Below, piece by piece: positions 36,028 to 47,700 of a stretch of DNA of 64,000 nucleotides. Origin of the DNA: Morinoia aosen (Eukaryota; Arthropoda; Malacostraca; Amphipoda; Talitridae); NCBI GenBank assembly GCA_030386875.1, contig CM059578.1:26583009-26647008 (forward strand), given 5' to 3'. A program made the position numbers and the translations under genes. The notes under the pieces are model-generated. The model did no database searches. It saw nothing but the letters and a program-made list of their open reading frames with translations, and was not told the DNA's origin. Within the stretch, counting starts at the first letter, position 1. Every line of letters starts with the position of its first letter.

Positions 36028-36415
36028 TATTATTATTATTATTATTGTTTTTCGAATTATCATATAAGAAAGTTTTAGCCTCCCTTAACCACGACAAAGA
36101 TGTTCTAAGAGAGGAAGGAGGGAGGCGCTATTCATTATGGAGTTTAGGGAACGCGGAATCTATGCACAAGGTGCACAGAAACAGGAAGCTAAGAAAGAAG
36201 TTCATGAAACGAGATAAAATTGAAGAAGAAAGTAGTAAGTGCTGAAAAACAGGACAGCAGTGAACCGAAAAAAGATGGTCCGTAACAAAACAAAAACCTA
36301 TTCTATTTTAACAAAAAGGAAGAATACCTAACCTTTAGCTCGGGCGCTCACAAAGTCCCCCTGGGAGCGCTAATTCTCATAGATACAACAGTTTTATACC
36401 CCTGAGGGGAACTTG
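36028..36415 (-). mobile_element. SINE-like repeat, copy 2
   Basis: Reverse-orientation copy of the family at 9283. It opens with the (ATT)n tail, then TTTTAGCCTCCCTTAACCAC, and closes at CCCCTGAGGGGAA. Confidence 0.75.
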
Positions 36416-37221
36416 TATTGCTTTACTTTTTCAAACAATAATCAATTTGATTACTTCTTAGAATTAAAGTGTTTCTTATTACCACATGTAATTCTTAGCA
36501 AAGTAATTAGCAAAGTTTTATGCTGTATTTCGTTCACTTAGCTACAGCGTGTACTGTCAGGAAACTTGTTATTAGAAACTATCATAATGAAATGCGCTTC
36601 CTCTTAGCATTGTTTGAAATCTTTGTGCTTCTTGAAATGATTAGCATTGTCAACATCACGATATCTTCACCATTAAAAAGAAAACGACTAAGAATAAAAT
36701 TTAGAAATGCGATTAATCTTAGGTATAATTCTTAGGTATATGATTCACGATTTATAAATTCCATTTTATGTTACTTCTTCTTTTATAAATTTCCGAATGA
36801 TGATTAAAATCATTAGAATGTATTTAGAACTAAAAAATAATTATACCGATTTCACTCGTGAATATCATTTTTCAATGTAAAATCTTGCATAGATATGAAT
36901 AAATATTCATGTCCTCTCAGTAAGTAGCACTTCTCTTCTGAGAGAGATAGACTGCTGGGACTGTAGTAATGCGTTTGACTTGTCTGGTATTGAAGAATGA
37001 AATAAAAACATGCGTATAACAATGGCATTGTTAAAAATACACAAATGAACACAAGTAAACGCACCAATGCATTTATTCTGCAGGACAGTAAAGTCTTCAG
37101 TTTCAAAGTTGTGAATATTTCTGGAAAAGCATGAAATTGAATAAAGTATGTGAAATATAATTTCAAGCTTGATGCATTGTACGCCACAATGTCAGAGCAT
37201 ACGTTTCATTGCGATAGATCA
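36416..37221. other. No gene recognised
   Basis: AT-rich. The minus-strand frame 37187-36852 (111 codons, many F, L, Y and S) looks like chance AT-rich coding. Confidence 0.45.
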
Positions 37222-37985
37222 ATGATATTTGGATGGCTGTAAACAACGGATGGCCGCCCTGAAATAGTACGGCGCCATTAACCAACTTAGAAGTTTGCGC
37301 CCTCAAATTATAACTGGCCAGCTCAGCATATTACGTCCGAGCTCGACCGTTCGTGGTTAAGAGCGCGGAGATAGAGTTATAAGGCCGAACCGGCCGACTC
37401 GCCTTTAATTCATACTTGATCGACTGTCTCGTCTATAATTCACCGGCGACACGTCCTTGATTTTCAATTGGGATGGCCTCAACATCCCGATAAACATTCA
37501 AAAAACATGTTTTTAGCATGATGATGCACTACTAAATCAGCGTTTATCTAATGCAATAATTGCGAAGAACACATTCACAAGGAAAACTCACATCAGCAAT
37601 CGCGATTGCAAAAACGATAGCTTCCAGTAAGTACATCACTCGATGACTCACAGTCGTAAACTAAGTCTAACAGATCGCGACGCGTACCGGCAGGCTGCAG
37701 CAGACAACCGGCAGCATACATTTGTACGGCTGTGAACCACTGATGGCCGCTCTCAAATGTTACGGCCATTCCCCAACTGAACATTTTGCGCCTTCAAACC
37801 GTCCATGGCCAACCATGAATTTCACGTCCGATTTCGACCGCGGGTAGTTGAGAGCGCATTGAAGGAGTGTTAATGCAGAGTAGGCCGACCAGCTTATATA
37901 TCGCACATAATCGACCGTCACGTCCTACCCCCACCGGTGATCCGTCCATGATTTTCAATTGGGACGTATCGAGTTTTCATAAATG
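37222..37985 (+). repeat. Two diverged direct repeats of about 270 bp
   Basis: 37222-37500 and 37727-37985 align along their length: GGCTGTAAACAACGGATGGC with GGCTGTGAACCACTGATGGC, TTTTGCGCC, TTGAGAGCGC, then ATTTTCAATTGGGA. They are separated by about 225 bases. Nature unknown. The text alternates Cs and Gs in a way unlike the surroundings. Confidence 0.7.
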
Positions 37986-38169
37986 CTTACTCAAAGTTTA
38001 CCGCTGACACGTTTCATTCAATGTTGGTCATTTCTCAAACTGAACAATTGAATGAACATTGAATCGAGTTGAACAATGTACTTCAATTTAATCCGTCGCA
38101 GTCAAAGTGTCGACTCATTGTGTACGTCGCGTGCATGCTGAACTAAACGTGTGTTACAGAAGTGTGAAC

Positions 38170-38400
38170 TTAACACGTCAACTGCGCCGGGTTAAACTGA
38201 AGTTCAGTATTCAATTCGAATTAAAAGTAATTTTATAGAAAAATTTATAAAATAAAAATATTAAATAGATCGTGCCTTCATTTAGCATTCATTTAGTATA
38301 AATGGAAGTTGAGTAACACTATTTTAAAGTTGAGTTTGTGGCAGCCTGATCGGTCAGCAGCATTTTGAAAATTCTCTGAGTGACCACTGGTGGGTTTATT
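38170..38400 (+). mobile_element. piggyBac-type MITE, copy 4
   Basis: Starts TTAACACGTCAACTGCG and has the CCTTCATTTAGCATTCATTT and GATCGGTCAGCAGCATT blocks of the family. The right end is eroded. A further isolated end, CGCAGTCAAAGTGT, lies at about 38098. Confidence 0.65.
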
Positions 38401-38424
38401 CGCAGGCAACGTATAAAAGAGAAA

Positions 38425-38694
38425 TAGAATAGGTTTTGTTACGGACCATCTTTTTTCGGTTCACTGCTGTCCTGTTTTTCTGCACCTACTACTTTCTTCT
38501 TCAACTTTTTCCTTTTTTCATGAACTTCTTTCCTAGCTTACTGTTTCTGTGCACCTTGTGCATAGATTCCGCGTTCCCTCAACTCCATACTAAATGGTGC
38601 CTTCCTCTTTCCTCTCTTGGAACATCTTTGTCGTGGTTAAGGGAGGCTAAAACTTTCTTATATAATAATAATAATAATAATAATAATATGACAT
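38425..38694 (+). mobile_element. SINE-like repeat, copy 3 (5' truncated)
   Basis: From GGACCATCTTTTTTCGGTTC to GGGAGGCTAAAAC, then an (ATA)n tail. Nearly identical to copy 1 at 9415-9640. Confidence 0.8.
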
Positions 38695-38770
38695 AAGTTA
38701 TTTCTATGACGAGTTTTGATTTCTCCTTCTATGTGTAATTGAATCACAATAATTGATCGACTATAAATTA

Positions 38771-39095
38771 GTTTTAGCCTCCCTTTACCACAACAAAGAT
38801 GTTCATGGAGAGGTAGGATGAAGCCACCATTTATTATGGAGTTAAGGGAACAAGGAATCTATGCACAAAGGGTGTTCCCGCGAAGGATCCCGTGCGCATA
38901 AAAACAGTAAGTTGAGAAAGTAGTTTATGAAAGAAAATAAAAGTTGAAAAAGATAGTCAAAGGTGCTGAAAACCAGGACAGCAGAGAACCGAAGAAATAT
39001 GGCCTTTGACATAACAAAGATATTTTATTTCAACAAAAAAAAGACCTACCTACTCTAAGCTCGGCCCCTTACACATTTTCCCCCTGGGTATTGAA
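38771..39095 (-). mobile_element. SINE-like repeat, copy 4
   Basis: Reverse-orientation, more diverged copy beginning TTTTAGCCTCCCTTTACCAC and ending at CCCCCTGGG. Confidence 0.7.
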
Positions 39096-39393
39096 TCACA
39101 AAATGACTCATCTACCTGTTCCCTGAAGGATAGTAATATTTATAATCCGTCATTGATCGCTTTTGCGTTCGGATCAGGTTGTGAAATCAAGGCCTTGGAG
39201 TAATTACTTTCCAGTGCTGGGACATTTAATCGGTACCAAGGTCTCTAATAAAAATATTTATAATCCGCCGTAGGGATTTTTTTGGGACAAGGTTGGGAAA
39301 TTAGTGATGGGCTGCAATTTCTTCCCAATACTGAAACAATTGATCGGTCCAAGGTCCCATACTAACAATAAAAAAACCCCTTTTTCCCTCGAG

Positions 39394-39540
39394 AAGCTTG
39401 CTGCCTCGGAGGAAAAAATTGCGATGCGCTCCACCCTCTGCCGTTCAGAGGACGCCTGCCTCTCTCTACGCCAAGAAAACCGCGTCCTGGCCGGGGACCT
39501 GCAAAGAGAGAGTGAGCTCCGTAAAAAGTACTATAATCAG
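39394..39540 (+). CDS. Kinesin neck coiled-coil exon
   Basis: A 49-codon exon between an acceptor (CCCCTTTTTCCCTCGAG ending 39393) and a donor (CAG|GTGGGT). It encodes KLAASEEKIAMRSTL, then LSLRQENRVLAGDLQRESE and ends LRKKYYNQ. The last segment resembles the kinesin-14 neck just before the motor (LRKKY.N....LKG.IRV). It ends in phase 0 and the next exon also starts in phase 0, so they splice in frame, but that next exon already lies deep in the motor (see findings). The plus-strand frame also runs upstream of the acceptor to 39304 without kinesin similarity. Confidence 0.65.
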
Positions 39541-39617
39541 GTGGGTTGGACGGTCTTGGTGTGTTGGTTGTTAACCAACCTCACTAACCGCAACATTTAA
39601 TTTGATGCTCATTTCAG

Positions 39618-39772
39618 CTCACGCTGGTGGACCTCGCCGGCAGTGAGCGCATTCAGAAGAGCGGCGCTGCTGGAGGAACACTAAAGGAGGCGACTTCTAT
39701 TAATACTAGCCTCTCTGCGTTCGGGGACGTCGTTGATGCATTGTCCTCCCAGGCTGCCTTCGTGCCTTACAG
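39618..39772 (+). CDS. Kinesin motor exon: switch II
   Basis: A 155-nt exon, acceptor ATTTCAG ending 39617 and donor AG|GTACTG. It encodes [20 protein letters not shown], with the kinesin switch II motif DLAGSE, followed by [20 protein letters not shown] and ending in [16 protein letters not shown] is loop 12/alpha-4 region, part of the microtubule-binding face. The sequence looks closest to C-terminal-motor (kinesin-14-type) kinesins, but I can judge this only by eye. It ends in phase 2, joining AG to the G of the next exon to make Arg. Confidence 0.93.
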
Positions 39773-40164
39773 GTACTGCATTTTTAGTTCGGGCTTACTT
39801 TACACGATACACACCTTGCAGATATCTTATTACTGTGGCCTTCTGATACTAGTTATTATATTTTATCAAGGTTATCGCATTGATCTTGTTTTTGTTCTCT
39901 GTTTTTATGACATACGCCTACCGTACTTTTATTTCTCTTTCTCTCTTTCAGACGTCTATAATACAGTAAAGGCATATTTTCCTCATCCTTCTACTAACAG
40001 ATTTTTATGCCCTCACAGGTTATGCAAGTTAACTTTCACGAGACACTTCTCCCGCATTAGATCTCATACTGCCATCACGGTGTAGACCAAGAGCCTCAGG
40101 ATATTGTTTCTACCGTACTGATCTATCTTGGTCATAGCATTGTTCTGGGAGACCTGCCAAGTCA

Positions 40165-40515
40165 ATTGCCTACGAAATCCCCTCAGGGGACATCGGAAAA
40201 CCAATAGGTATTAAATAGTTTCGCTTATCTATTCTAGGATGTTTGGGGACGGGCTCTTTTAGGGGAAACTTTTAGGTTATCTCCGGGACTTCTGTGATTC
40301 GTTCCCACTTGGCTTAGTCCACTTTCATGCCTTCTTTGCTGTCTCGTCTTTGTGATTTCATCCTTTCATTTCCGACTTGTTGTTTCTATGCGCCGGGCAA
40401 CCTGTGTGGGAATACACCTTGCGCACAGATGCCACGATTTTTAGTTTGTACTAGATGATCAGTTTACTTTGCTCTCTTGAGATCGCCTTTGTTGTGGCTA
40501 GGAAATCATAAGCTA
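40165..40515 (+). mobile_element. SINE-like repeat, copy 5
   Basis: Diverged copy inside the kinesin intron. It opens near CCCCTCAGGGGACATC and ends near CTTTGTTGTGGCTAGG. Order of blocks as in copy 1. Confidence 0.6.
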
Positions 40516-40882
40516 ACTAATACAATAGTAATCATCGTACGAATAAATGAAGTAGTTTTTAAAAGACAGAGCAAGACTGCTGAACTCTTTCTTCCTGCTC
40601 TGGGTTACGTGATTGGTGCTGCGTAAACAATAGTAAAACTACAAACATTCGAATTATGCTCAGTTCAATGCAGCATAACGTGTCGCTTATTCAGTGCACC
40701 TACATAGAATAACCTTCTTTTGCATCCGAAGGAAAAGGTAAACGCAAATCGTCGCAATCTCCCTCACTACTTACGAGTGGAGAGGGTACTGGGCCACACA
40801 TGCAAATTTTTACCTTGCATGCTTGTTCACTAGGTTCAATAATTTACTGCAGCATATTAAAACCTGGTACTAATTTCCACAG

Positions 40883-40999
40883 GAACAGCAAGCTGACAAG
40901 GCTGCTGCAAGACAGCCTGGGAGGGAATGCTAAAACCCTTATATTCATCAACGTGTCCCCAGCTAAGGAAAATGTTGACGAGTCGCTAACAACACTCAC
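40883..40999 (+). CDS. Kinesin motor exon: alpha-5 region
   Basis: A 117-nt exon, acceptor TTTCCACAG ending 40882 and donor AC|GTGAGT. It encodes [20 protein letters not shown], the most conserved kinesin signature after switch II, then [19 protein letters not shown]. The next residues in any kinesin would be a Y/F-A-R-V block closing the motor. No exon for that is visible before the Penelope-like insertion at 41253 or in the repeats beyond. The 1.1-kb intron before this exon holds one SINE-like copy. Confidence 0.93.
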
Positions 41000-41104
41000 G
41001 TGAGTCTCTTTCTTGTTCTGCATAAAATTCTGCCCAATATCTGTAAAAGTTACATTAACTTGAACGATTTTCGAGATAGGAAACTTATGAAAATGATAGT
41101 CCAC

Positions 41105-41165
41105 CGAACCTCTCCGCGCCTGCCGCGTCACCGATGGGTCACTTCGGTGGCCTCGCGGAGAGGTG
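41105..41165 (+). other. Long hairpin next to the kinesin donor
   Basis: CCTCTCCGCG (41109) pairs with CGCGGAGAGG (41154). An inner pair CACCGA/TCGGTG stacks inside. Role unknown. Confidence 0.6.
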
Positions 41166-41239
41166 GTAACGTCGCTCTTGACTTTGGCTATTGAATGTCT
41201 CCCTCATTGTTTACTCTCTATCATCTCTGCTGGAGGACT

Positions 41240-41273
41240 GATAGCCTTACCGGCAAGAACCGGTAAGGCTATC
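41240..41273 (+). other. Perfect 14-bp hairpin at the edge of Penelope copy 2
   Basis: GATAGCCTTACCGG, loop CAAGAA, CCGGTAAGGCTATC. The right arm belongs to the Penelope-like unit; the left arm is absent at copy 1. Confidence 0.8.
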
Positions 41274-43090
41274 ACCACCTCTGTGGCTTAAATAGGTTCT
41301 TGGTTTCTCTTAGTTTTAATAGTTCTCTTATCCTATCCTTTCATTCGCCGTTCGTGAATGGCGTATTCTAGTCAAAGTTTTCTCTTTAAGTAATATCGTT
41401 AAATTGCGCAACACGTTTCGTCTTTGTGCGGACAGCTTCAGGCTCGACTTGATGTTTAGGACGAGTTCGCAGCTACACGAAACGACTGTTAATACTGTGA
41501 CTGCTTTTAATGCAGTGACCAGTATAGCTTGGGTTCAGACGAGGAAGGATACTGTACAGTCATTGAAGTACATCTTGGCAAATGGCGAGGCGGGTAAAGG
41601 AAGGTTGGTGAAATCGGGGCGTACAGTTGGGGCAAAAACTATGTGTGGAGTTTTAGGGTGAGCACAGTTCCAGTATTTTGGTTATTCATAAACGGGTTTT
41701 TGTTTTGGATGAGAATTGCTTCGACTGTTTGTAGTGTGTTTTGATTGGATTTTTTGTTAATGATTTTTGTGTTGGTGACAAGGTTTTTGCGGGTGAGTTT
41801 TATTTTATGTGTATTGTTTGTGTCTATTTTTGGACCGCCGGAGGCTAAGTGCATTGTTGAACTTCTGGAGAGGGAAGTGGTTGTCATGCCAATGTACGTA
41901 CGTTTATGAGGTTCGCATCCTCATGGGTGCAAGTGAATTCGTACACGACATTAGTCTGTTTCAACTAGGGGGTGGTGGGTTGTGATTTTTCTTGGAGATT
42001 GGGCTGGTGATCTCAGAACACTTGTATAGAACAATAACTTGTAATATTTTCATTTGAGTTATGCAACTTGTGTGTATTTTCACGATTTGTTTCAATATTC
42101 TTTCGTCTGTTTTATATGCCGTGGAGTACTGGATTTGATCATACACTTTGTGGACCTTTTGTTGTTAAGTGTTTTCTTCACGTTTAGATAAGTAGATTTT
42201 GAGGATGTTATTTTGTGCGTTGTATAATTTGTGGAAGCAACGGAAGTATTGTTGCGAGTTCATGATGACAAATCCAGCCCAACTGCGAATCCATTGAATT
42301 GATTTCAATAAAAAATGAGCTGGTTTTATTTCAGTAATAATGCAGAAACACACAAACTAAACATAATACAGAAAAACTCATACAGGGCAGCAGGAACAGT
42401 AGCAATTTAGAGAGATTTTGTTCGTTGTATGACAAAAAGATCGCGACATCTACTCAAGCTGCCGGAAAATGCAGCGTATTCTTCACTATGTGACCGACGA
42501 GGTTGTGGGGGTGGGCGGGCCGCAGTCGATCAATCCCAACAATGAAGTTATTACGCAATATATATGGAGGATATAGTGTGCAATAATTTTTACATGCTAA
42601 GGTATTAAATAGAAAGGAGTAGATATTCTACTCAGGATTTTTTATTGTAACGATTTTCCCGCTATTATTTCAAAAACGCTTCATTATACTTCGTAGGCAC
42701 TTCAATGACATTTTGGATCAAATTCAACTGTCCATGCATTGATCTAATGTTTTCAGTTGCTCTGCGTAGTTTTGTATACCGACTAAGTCAGAAAACTTTA
42801 CTTTAAATTACATGTATTAAGCAAATTAGTAGCTACTTTCTTAACAGACAAACAGTGGGTTCAAAGAAAGGCAATGACGCTGTACAAAAATATGAAGTTT
42901 ACTCAACTTAATAATCCCCCTTCATGAATTACCTGAATAAATCTTTATTATTCAATTTACATCCTAGAATTAAGTTCAAAGAGAAGGAATAATTATTATT
43001 CGTACATGACAATAAAACTTTCACTTCAGACAGGCAGGAGAGACGTCTGCTCTTACGCACACGGCACCGCAGGGGGTAGACGAGCTTAAT
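41253..43090 (-). mobile_element. Penelope-like element unit, copy 2
   Basis: Nearly identical to 12674-14510 over its whole length and ends at the same GAGCTTAAT. It carries the same broken GIY-YIG endonuclease region on the minus strand (frames 42353-42165, 42146-41961 and 41887-41639), plus one further frameshift near 42166 that splits the first frame. Sequence beyond 43090 differs from that beyond 14510, which sets the unit boundary. Confidence 0.8.
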
Positions 43091-44720
43091 GTTGGTGCAT
43101 TTTGTTAGATGCATTTAAACATCATCAATACAGTAGTTTTGCAGCTGGAGATGTGCTTTAGCATAACAGCCATATGATCAAAATTAAAGTTTCACTACGG
43201 TGGCCCAAAAATATGGCATTAGCCGTCTTGGTCTGCTTCATAATCTGTACATAACGCGTTCTGAACGTGGTAAGTTCGCTACTCAAATAATTTGGTTAAG
43301 CAGATCAGCAAATATGAGAATGAAGTAGTAAACATTACACCGGCTGCATAATATTCATTTTGAGTACAATATCACATGCATCGCTTAAGTGTAATTCCCG
43401 CAAGATCATATCAAGCAAGCTAAAAAAAACATCTAAATTTTTTTAACCAATATCTACATTCCAAACTTTACAGCAAGGTTTGAGCAAAAAACCTCTAGAT
43501 CTAGCTATTGAATATCTAGAGTGTCAGGATGCCTTCACACCAAACGATTTGATGAGAGAAAGCAAGCGAGCTTGAATTGATTAACATGGATTCCTATGGA
43601 AGTGCATACACTGCAAGCAAGCAAGAGAGCGAGCGAGAAAGACTGAAGATTGGCTGAAGCGAGACACAGAGTCGAAAATTGTTTCACGCTTGAGAGTTGC
43701 AGCTAGAAGCTGGCTGCCTGGTAGTGCGCGGTGAGATGTCGATAAGGTTGGCGTACTGCTCAATTTCTCCAGCATACACTGAACTTCTGATATTCGAAGT
43801 TAATGCTATACTTAGCATTTTGAACTTAAAAAATCCAAAGCACAGTGACAGATTACATGTTTCAAAGCAATGGGATGAAGTAGGAATGAAATCAACGTTA
43901 CAAACACATGCTTGAACTGCTCGTTTCTGTTATAGACATCTTTCCATGACATTTAGGAGCAAACTGTGTGTTATTTTGTGTGTGATAGATCCTGCTGACA
44001 TCTTTCTCTCTCGCTTGCTTTCTCGCTTTCAGTCTTTTGGTGTGTAAGCATCCTCAGCCCTGGTTGCCATAACTTGGCCTACGTATTTTGTTAAAAGTAC
44101 CAGATTTAGCCGTACGAAAGTCGCAGATTCCAAGGAAAAAATCCCAAGTTTTTACTTTCCTACATAAGGCTAATAAATGGGTTATTAATTCTGAATAAAA
44201 TTAGCTCACTAAATTCAAATGTGGTTTTTCATGATAGGACATAAAAAGTACCATATATTCGTAGCAGCGCTCTCCAGCATGCAAGAAGTAACAGATCTGC
44301 GTGTACACATAAATAAAATTTAAAGTATTTCCAAGTGTATACACTACGACTTCCAGAGCTCAGAATGAAATATTGACGCAATATATTGACGCGTCCAAAT
44401 GGACGTTTCAATATATTGACGAACCATCAATAAAAATCAAAATGATTTGATTCCGTCAATACATTGAGTCAATTAATTGACGGTCGTCAATCAAGCCCAC
44501 ACACGATCAATATCATTGTCAATGTTCAGCATTGACAATTATATTGACAATTAAATCTACCGTCTATGGGCTCAAACTCATTTTATTGCGTCAATACATT
44601 GAGTCAATTAATTGACGGTCGTCAATCAAGCCTACAGACGATCAATATAATGGTCAATACTCATCATTGTCAATAATATTGACAATAAAATTGATCGTCT
44701 ATGGGCCGCTTAAGAATTAA
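43091..44720. repeat. Left arm of a 6.7-kb inverted repeat
   Basis: Reverse complement of 48190-49815 at roughly 90% by eye. From the outside in it carries an antisense hAT transposase scrap (43091-43260), a small TIR element (about 43527-44057) and a Harbinger-type subterminal repeat block (44380-44715) closing with GGGCCGCT then TAA. The arms share all of these in mirror order. Confidence 0.85.
43527..44057. mobile_element. Small TIR element inside the left arm
   Basis: Ends are CAGGATGCCTTCACACCAAA and, inverted, TTTGGTGTGTAAGCATCCTC. Next to them lie AAGCAAGCGAG-type purine-rich blocks in opposite orientation. Its mirror copy is at about 48850-49382. No transposase. Confidence 0.55.
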
Positions 44721-47700
44721 GGGGCGCTGTCAATCAAAGAGACCAAGATTGACTGAAAAGGTTGAAAAAATTAAGATCTCTTGACTTACGTGCTGGCATT
44801 GATGATAAAAATTGTGAATAAACCTGAAAATGTATTTGAGATAAACATTAATATCATATTTATCACTTATGGTAATACGTGGGGAATTTTATCCCGATCT
44901 GGGGAAATTTCAGGGGTCAGTCTGGGGATTTTGGAAAAAGTTGACTGGCAGCCCTGCTCTCTAGTTATGAAGGGAGGTTGACGTTGGCACAACAACAGTT
45001 AAACCGTCGCAATTTTCCCGAGGTGCGTAAGATTTTTCAAGTGAAAAAATATGACCAATTTGTAAGGGTCGTACAGAAAATGCGTTTTCATTGCAAAAGC
45101 AATGACTGTTTTTACGCAAAAAAAGCCATTCAGGAGCGCCGTTCGTATAACTTCAAACTTAAATAACTGGAAAACTAAGCATTTCCGGGCACATTGCCAT
45201 TCATGTAAAACGTCTTAAAATTTACTATATTACCTATCTGTAGCTACGAAATTATGAAAATCGTTGACAACATTAAACTCAATATTGACCCTTCCCCCAT
45301 GTCGTTGAGTCCATTTTGGGGTCTTCCCCTTCTTTTTGGCGCGCTTGCACACACTCGAGCATTCGACGGTCGGTTACAACCTTTGTTTATAATTTTCACT
45401 ATAAGAACTGTGGCTACCCCTCACGACCCAAACTCTTTACGTTTGTAATAGGGCGTTAGCTTCCGTTATTCATTTAATTTGGCGCGATCGCTGCGAAAAG
45501 CAACTTCAAAGTTGAATACTCAATTACTTCCCGCTCCAAACACGTATACAGTTGCGGTAAGTAATTTATTCCTATAACTCGTTCAATAATTATTTCCGAC
45601 GGAAACCGCATAGAAGAAAAGTTGTTCATTTACACATAATTAACTATGTTTAGGCACCCAAAAGTTACAAATCAATTATGGTCAACTCCTCAACATTTAC
45701 CGAAAACGTTTTACATGAATGACATTCTGCTCGCTGATGCGTTATTTTCGAATTATTCAACATTGAAGTTGGCTTTCGCGTGCCATAGGAAGAAAGCGCG
45801 CCAAGCAGACTTCAATTAATAACGGAAGCTAACCCCCTATTACAAACGTAAACAGGTTGGGTCGTGAGGGAGAGCCACAGGCATTTCACCTATAACTTCA
45901 AAGTTGTATAACTCGAAAATAACGCATCAGCGAGCAGAATGTCATTCATGTAAAAAGTTTTTAAATGAGTTCCTTTAGTGATTCTGTGAAACAGAATATT
46001 AAATTTCCGTGAACCACCTAAAGTAAGTATTGACCAAATATTGTTTTTCTACCGATTCTTGGAAACCAATTTTTTTGTTTCCGTGAGCGTGTTAAAATTA
46101 AAATCGACCCAGGTTTTAAACAACGAACTTGGTTCTTTTCAGTTGTCAATAGTTACCAGGTAGTATTTGAGGTTAGTTATTTCAACTTCTTATCTTTTTC
46201 ATTAATTTCATGTCTTTCCAGGTAAATTTATTTGGTAAATGTTGAGGATTATTCGGGAATCTAATATCCAGTTTTTGAATGCTAAACATAGTAAATTAGA
46301 TCGAAATAAACAAGTTTTCTACTATGCACTTTCCGTCGTAAATGATTATTTTACGAATTATACTTATTATAGCGGTAGGTTAGTTTCGTCTCTGATGACG
46401 AATACGCTCAAATAAACAGCTACTTATTGATTTTCGAATTTTTGATTCTTGAATCATGGTAATAACATCGAAATAAACTACTTTTCTTCCATACACTTTT
46501 TTCGTCAAATAAATATTTTACGAGTTGGCGCGGTAGGTTAGTTTCGTCTTTGATAACGAGAAAACCGGAAGCGATACGCCATTGCAGCGTTGCCATTCGT
46601 TGATCCAAATGAATTATTCCCGCTTCAAACACTCGAGTTGCGGTGACTAATTCACCGCTATAACTCGTAAAATACTTACTTACGACGGAAAGTGTATAAA
46701 AGAAAACTTACTTATTTCGATCTAATTAACTATGCTAAGGCACCTAAAAATCAAATATCGATTCCCGAATAATCCTCAACATTAACCATTTATTTTGCTG
46801 AGGATGAGCGAGTGCCCGAAACGTTCAATTTTATTGTTTCACTGGCAATATTTAATTAGAGTAAATGATTAGTAGTTTTTTGTTCTCTCCTCCTTACTAA
46901 AGATCAGGTAGGCTCCCGATAAGTGTTTTGCACGTAATCATGTAATGGGTATTCCGGGTCATTATGTATTTTAATGTGCTCACGGAAATTAAGAATTCTG
47001 TTCAAAAGAATCACTAAAGGTACACATTTAAAAATGTTTTACATGAATGACATTCTGCTCGCCGATGCGTAATTGTCGAGTGATCCAACTTTGAAGTTAC
47101 AGGAACGTCGTATATAAAAGTGAAGGAAGGAACACGTTTATGTGCTGTAATACGGTATTGACGTAACCATGGGTGAGGTTAGGTAATGTTATGTTAGTTG
47201 AATAAACTAACCTAAACTAGTTGAATAAACCAACTAACTAATAAACTAACTGAAAGTGCTAGCACTTTCCGTTGTCTGGGAGTATGTTAGAAATTTATGA
47301 TCCCGACTTTCTTAAATGCGATTACTAGGAAGAAATGTTACTTCTAGCCTGACCCAGTCGAAAGGGCAGTCTGGACCAAGCCGGGATCTTCTCGACATCC
47401 TTTTTTTCTGTTTACGTTGTTGCAGCTGCAATTCTTTGTTTCTGTTTTGTTTATTTTATCTCTTTGCATGTCAGAGCTTCTTTCCTTGCCCAGATTCAAT
47501 TGTTCCCATTAAACTTAGTGTTAAGATGTAGATTAGTACTTAAATGTTCAAGGGCTCCTTCCGAGGTGTCCCTAATAATTGTTCGTTGGTCTCTTTGACT
47601 GCTGCCAGTTGGCTTTAATGTTGGCTACGGCCTTTAAGATAAGTCTTGAAATCTTTGAGCTACTGCTCCTTAAGTTCTAAAATAAATTCTTACTTTAAAC

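Noticed and set aside
39618..40085. Open frame continuing past the kinesin switch II exon to 40085
   Set aside because: After the donor at 39773 the translation turns hydrophobic and loses kinesin similarity, while the proper continuation is the exon at 40883.
41229..41275. Hammerhead ribozyme in the Penelope-like unit
   Set aside because: Penelope-like elements can carry hammerheads, but the conserved CUGANGA and GAAA cores are not in place around this hairpin.
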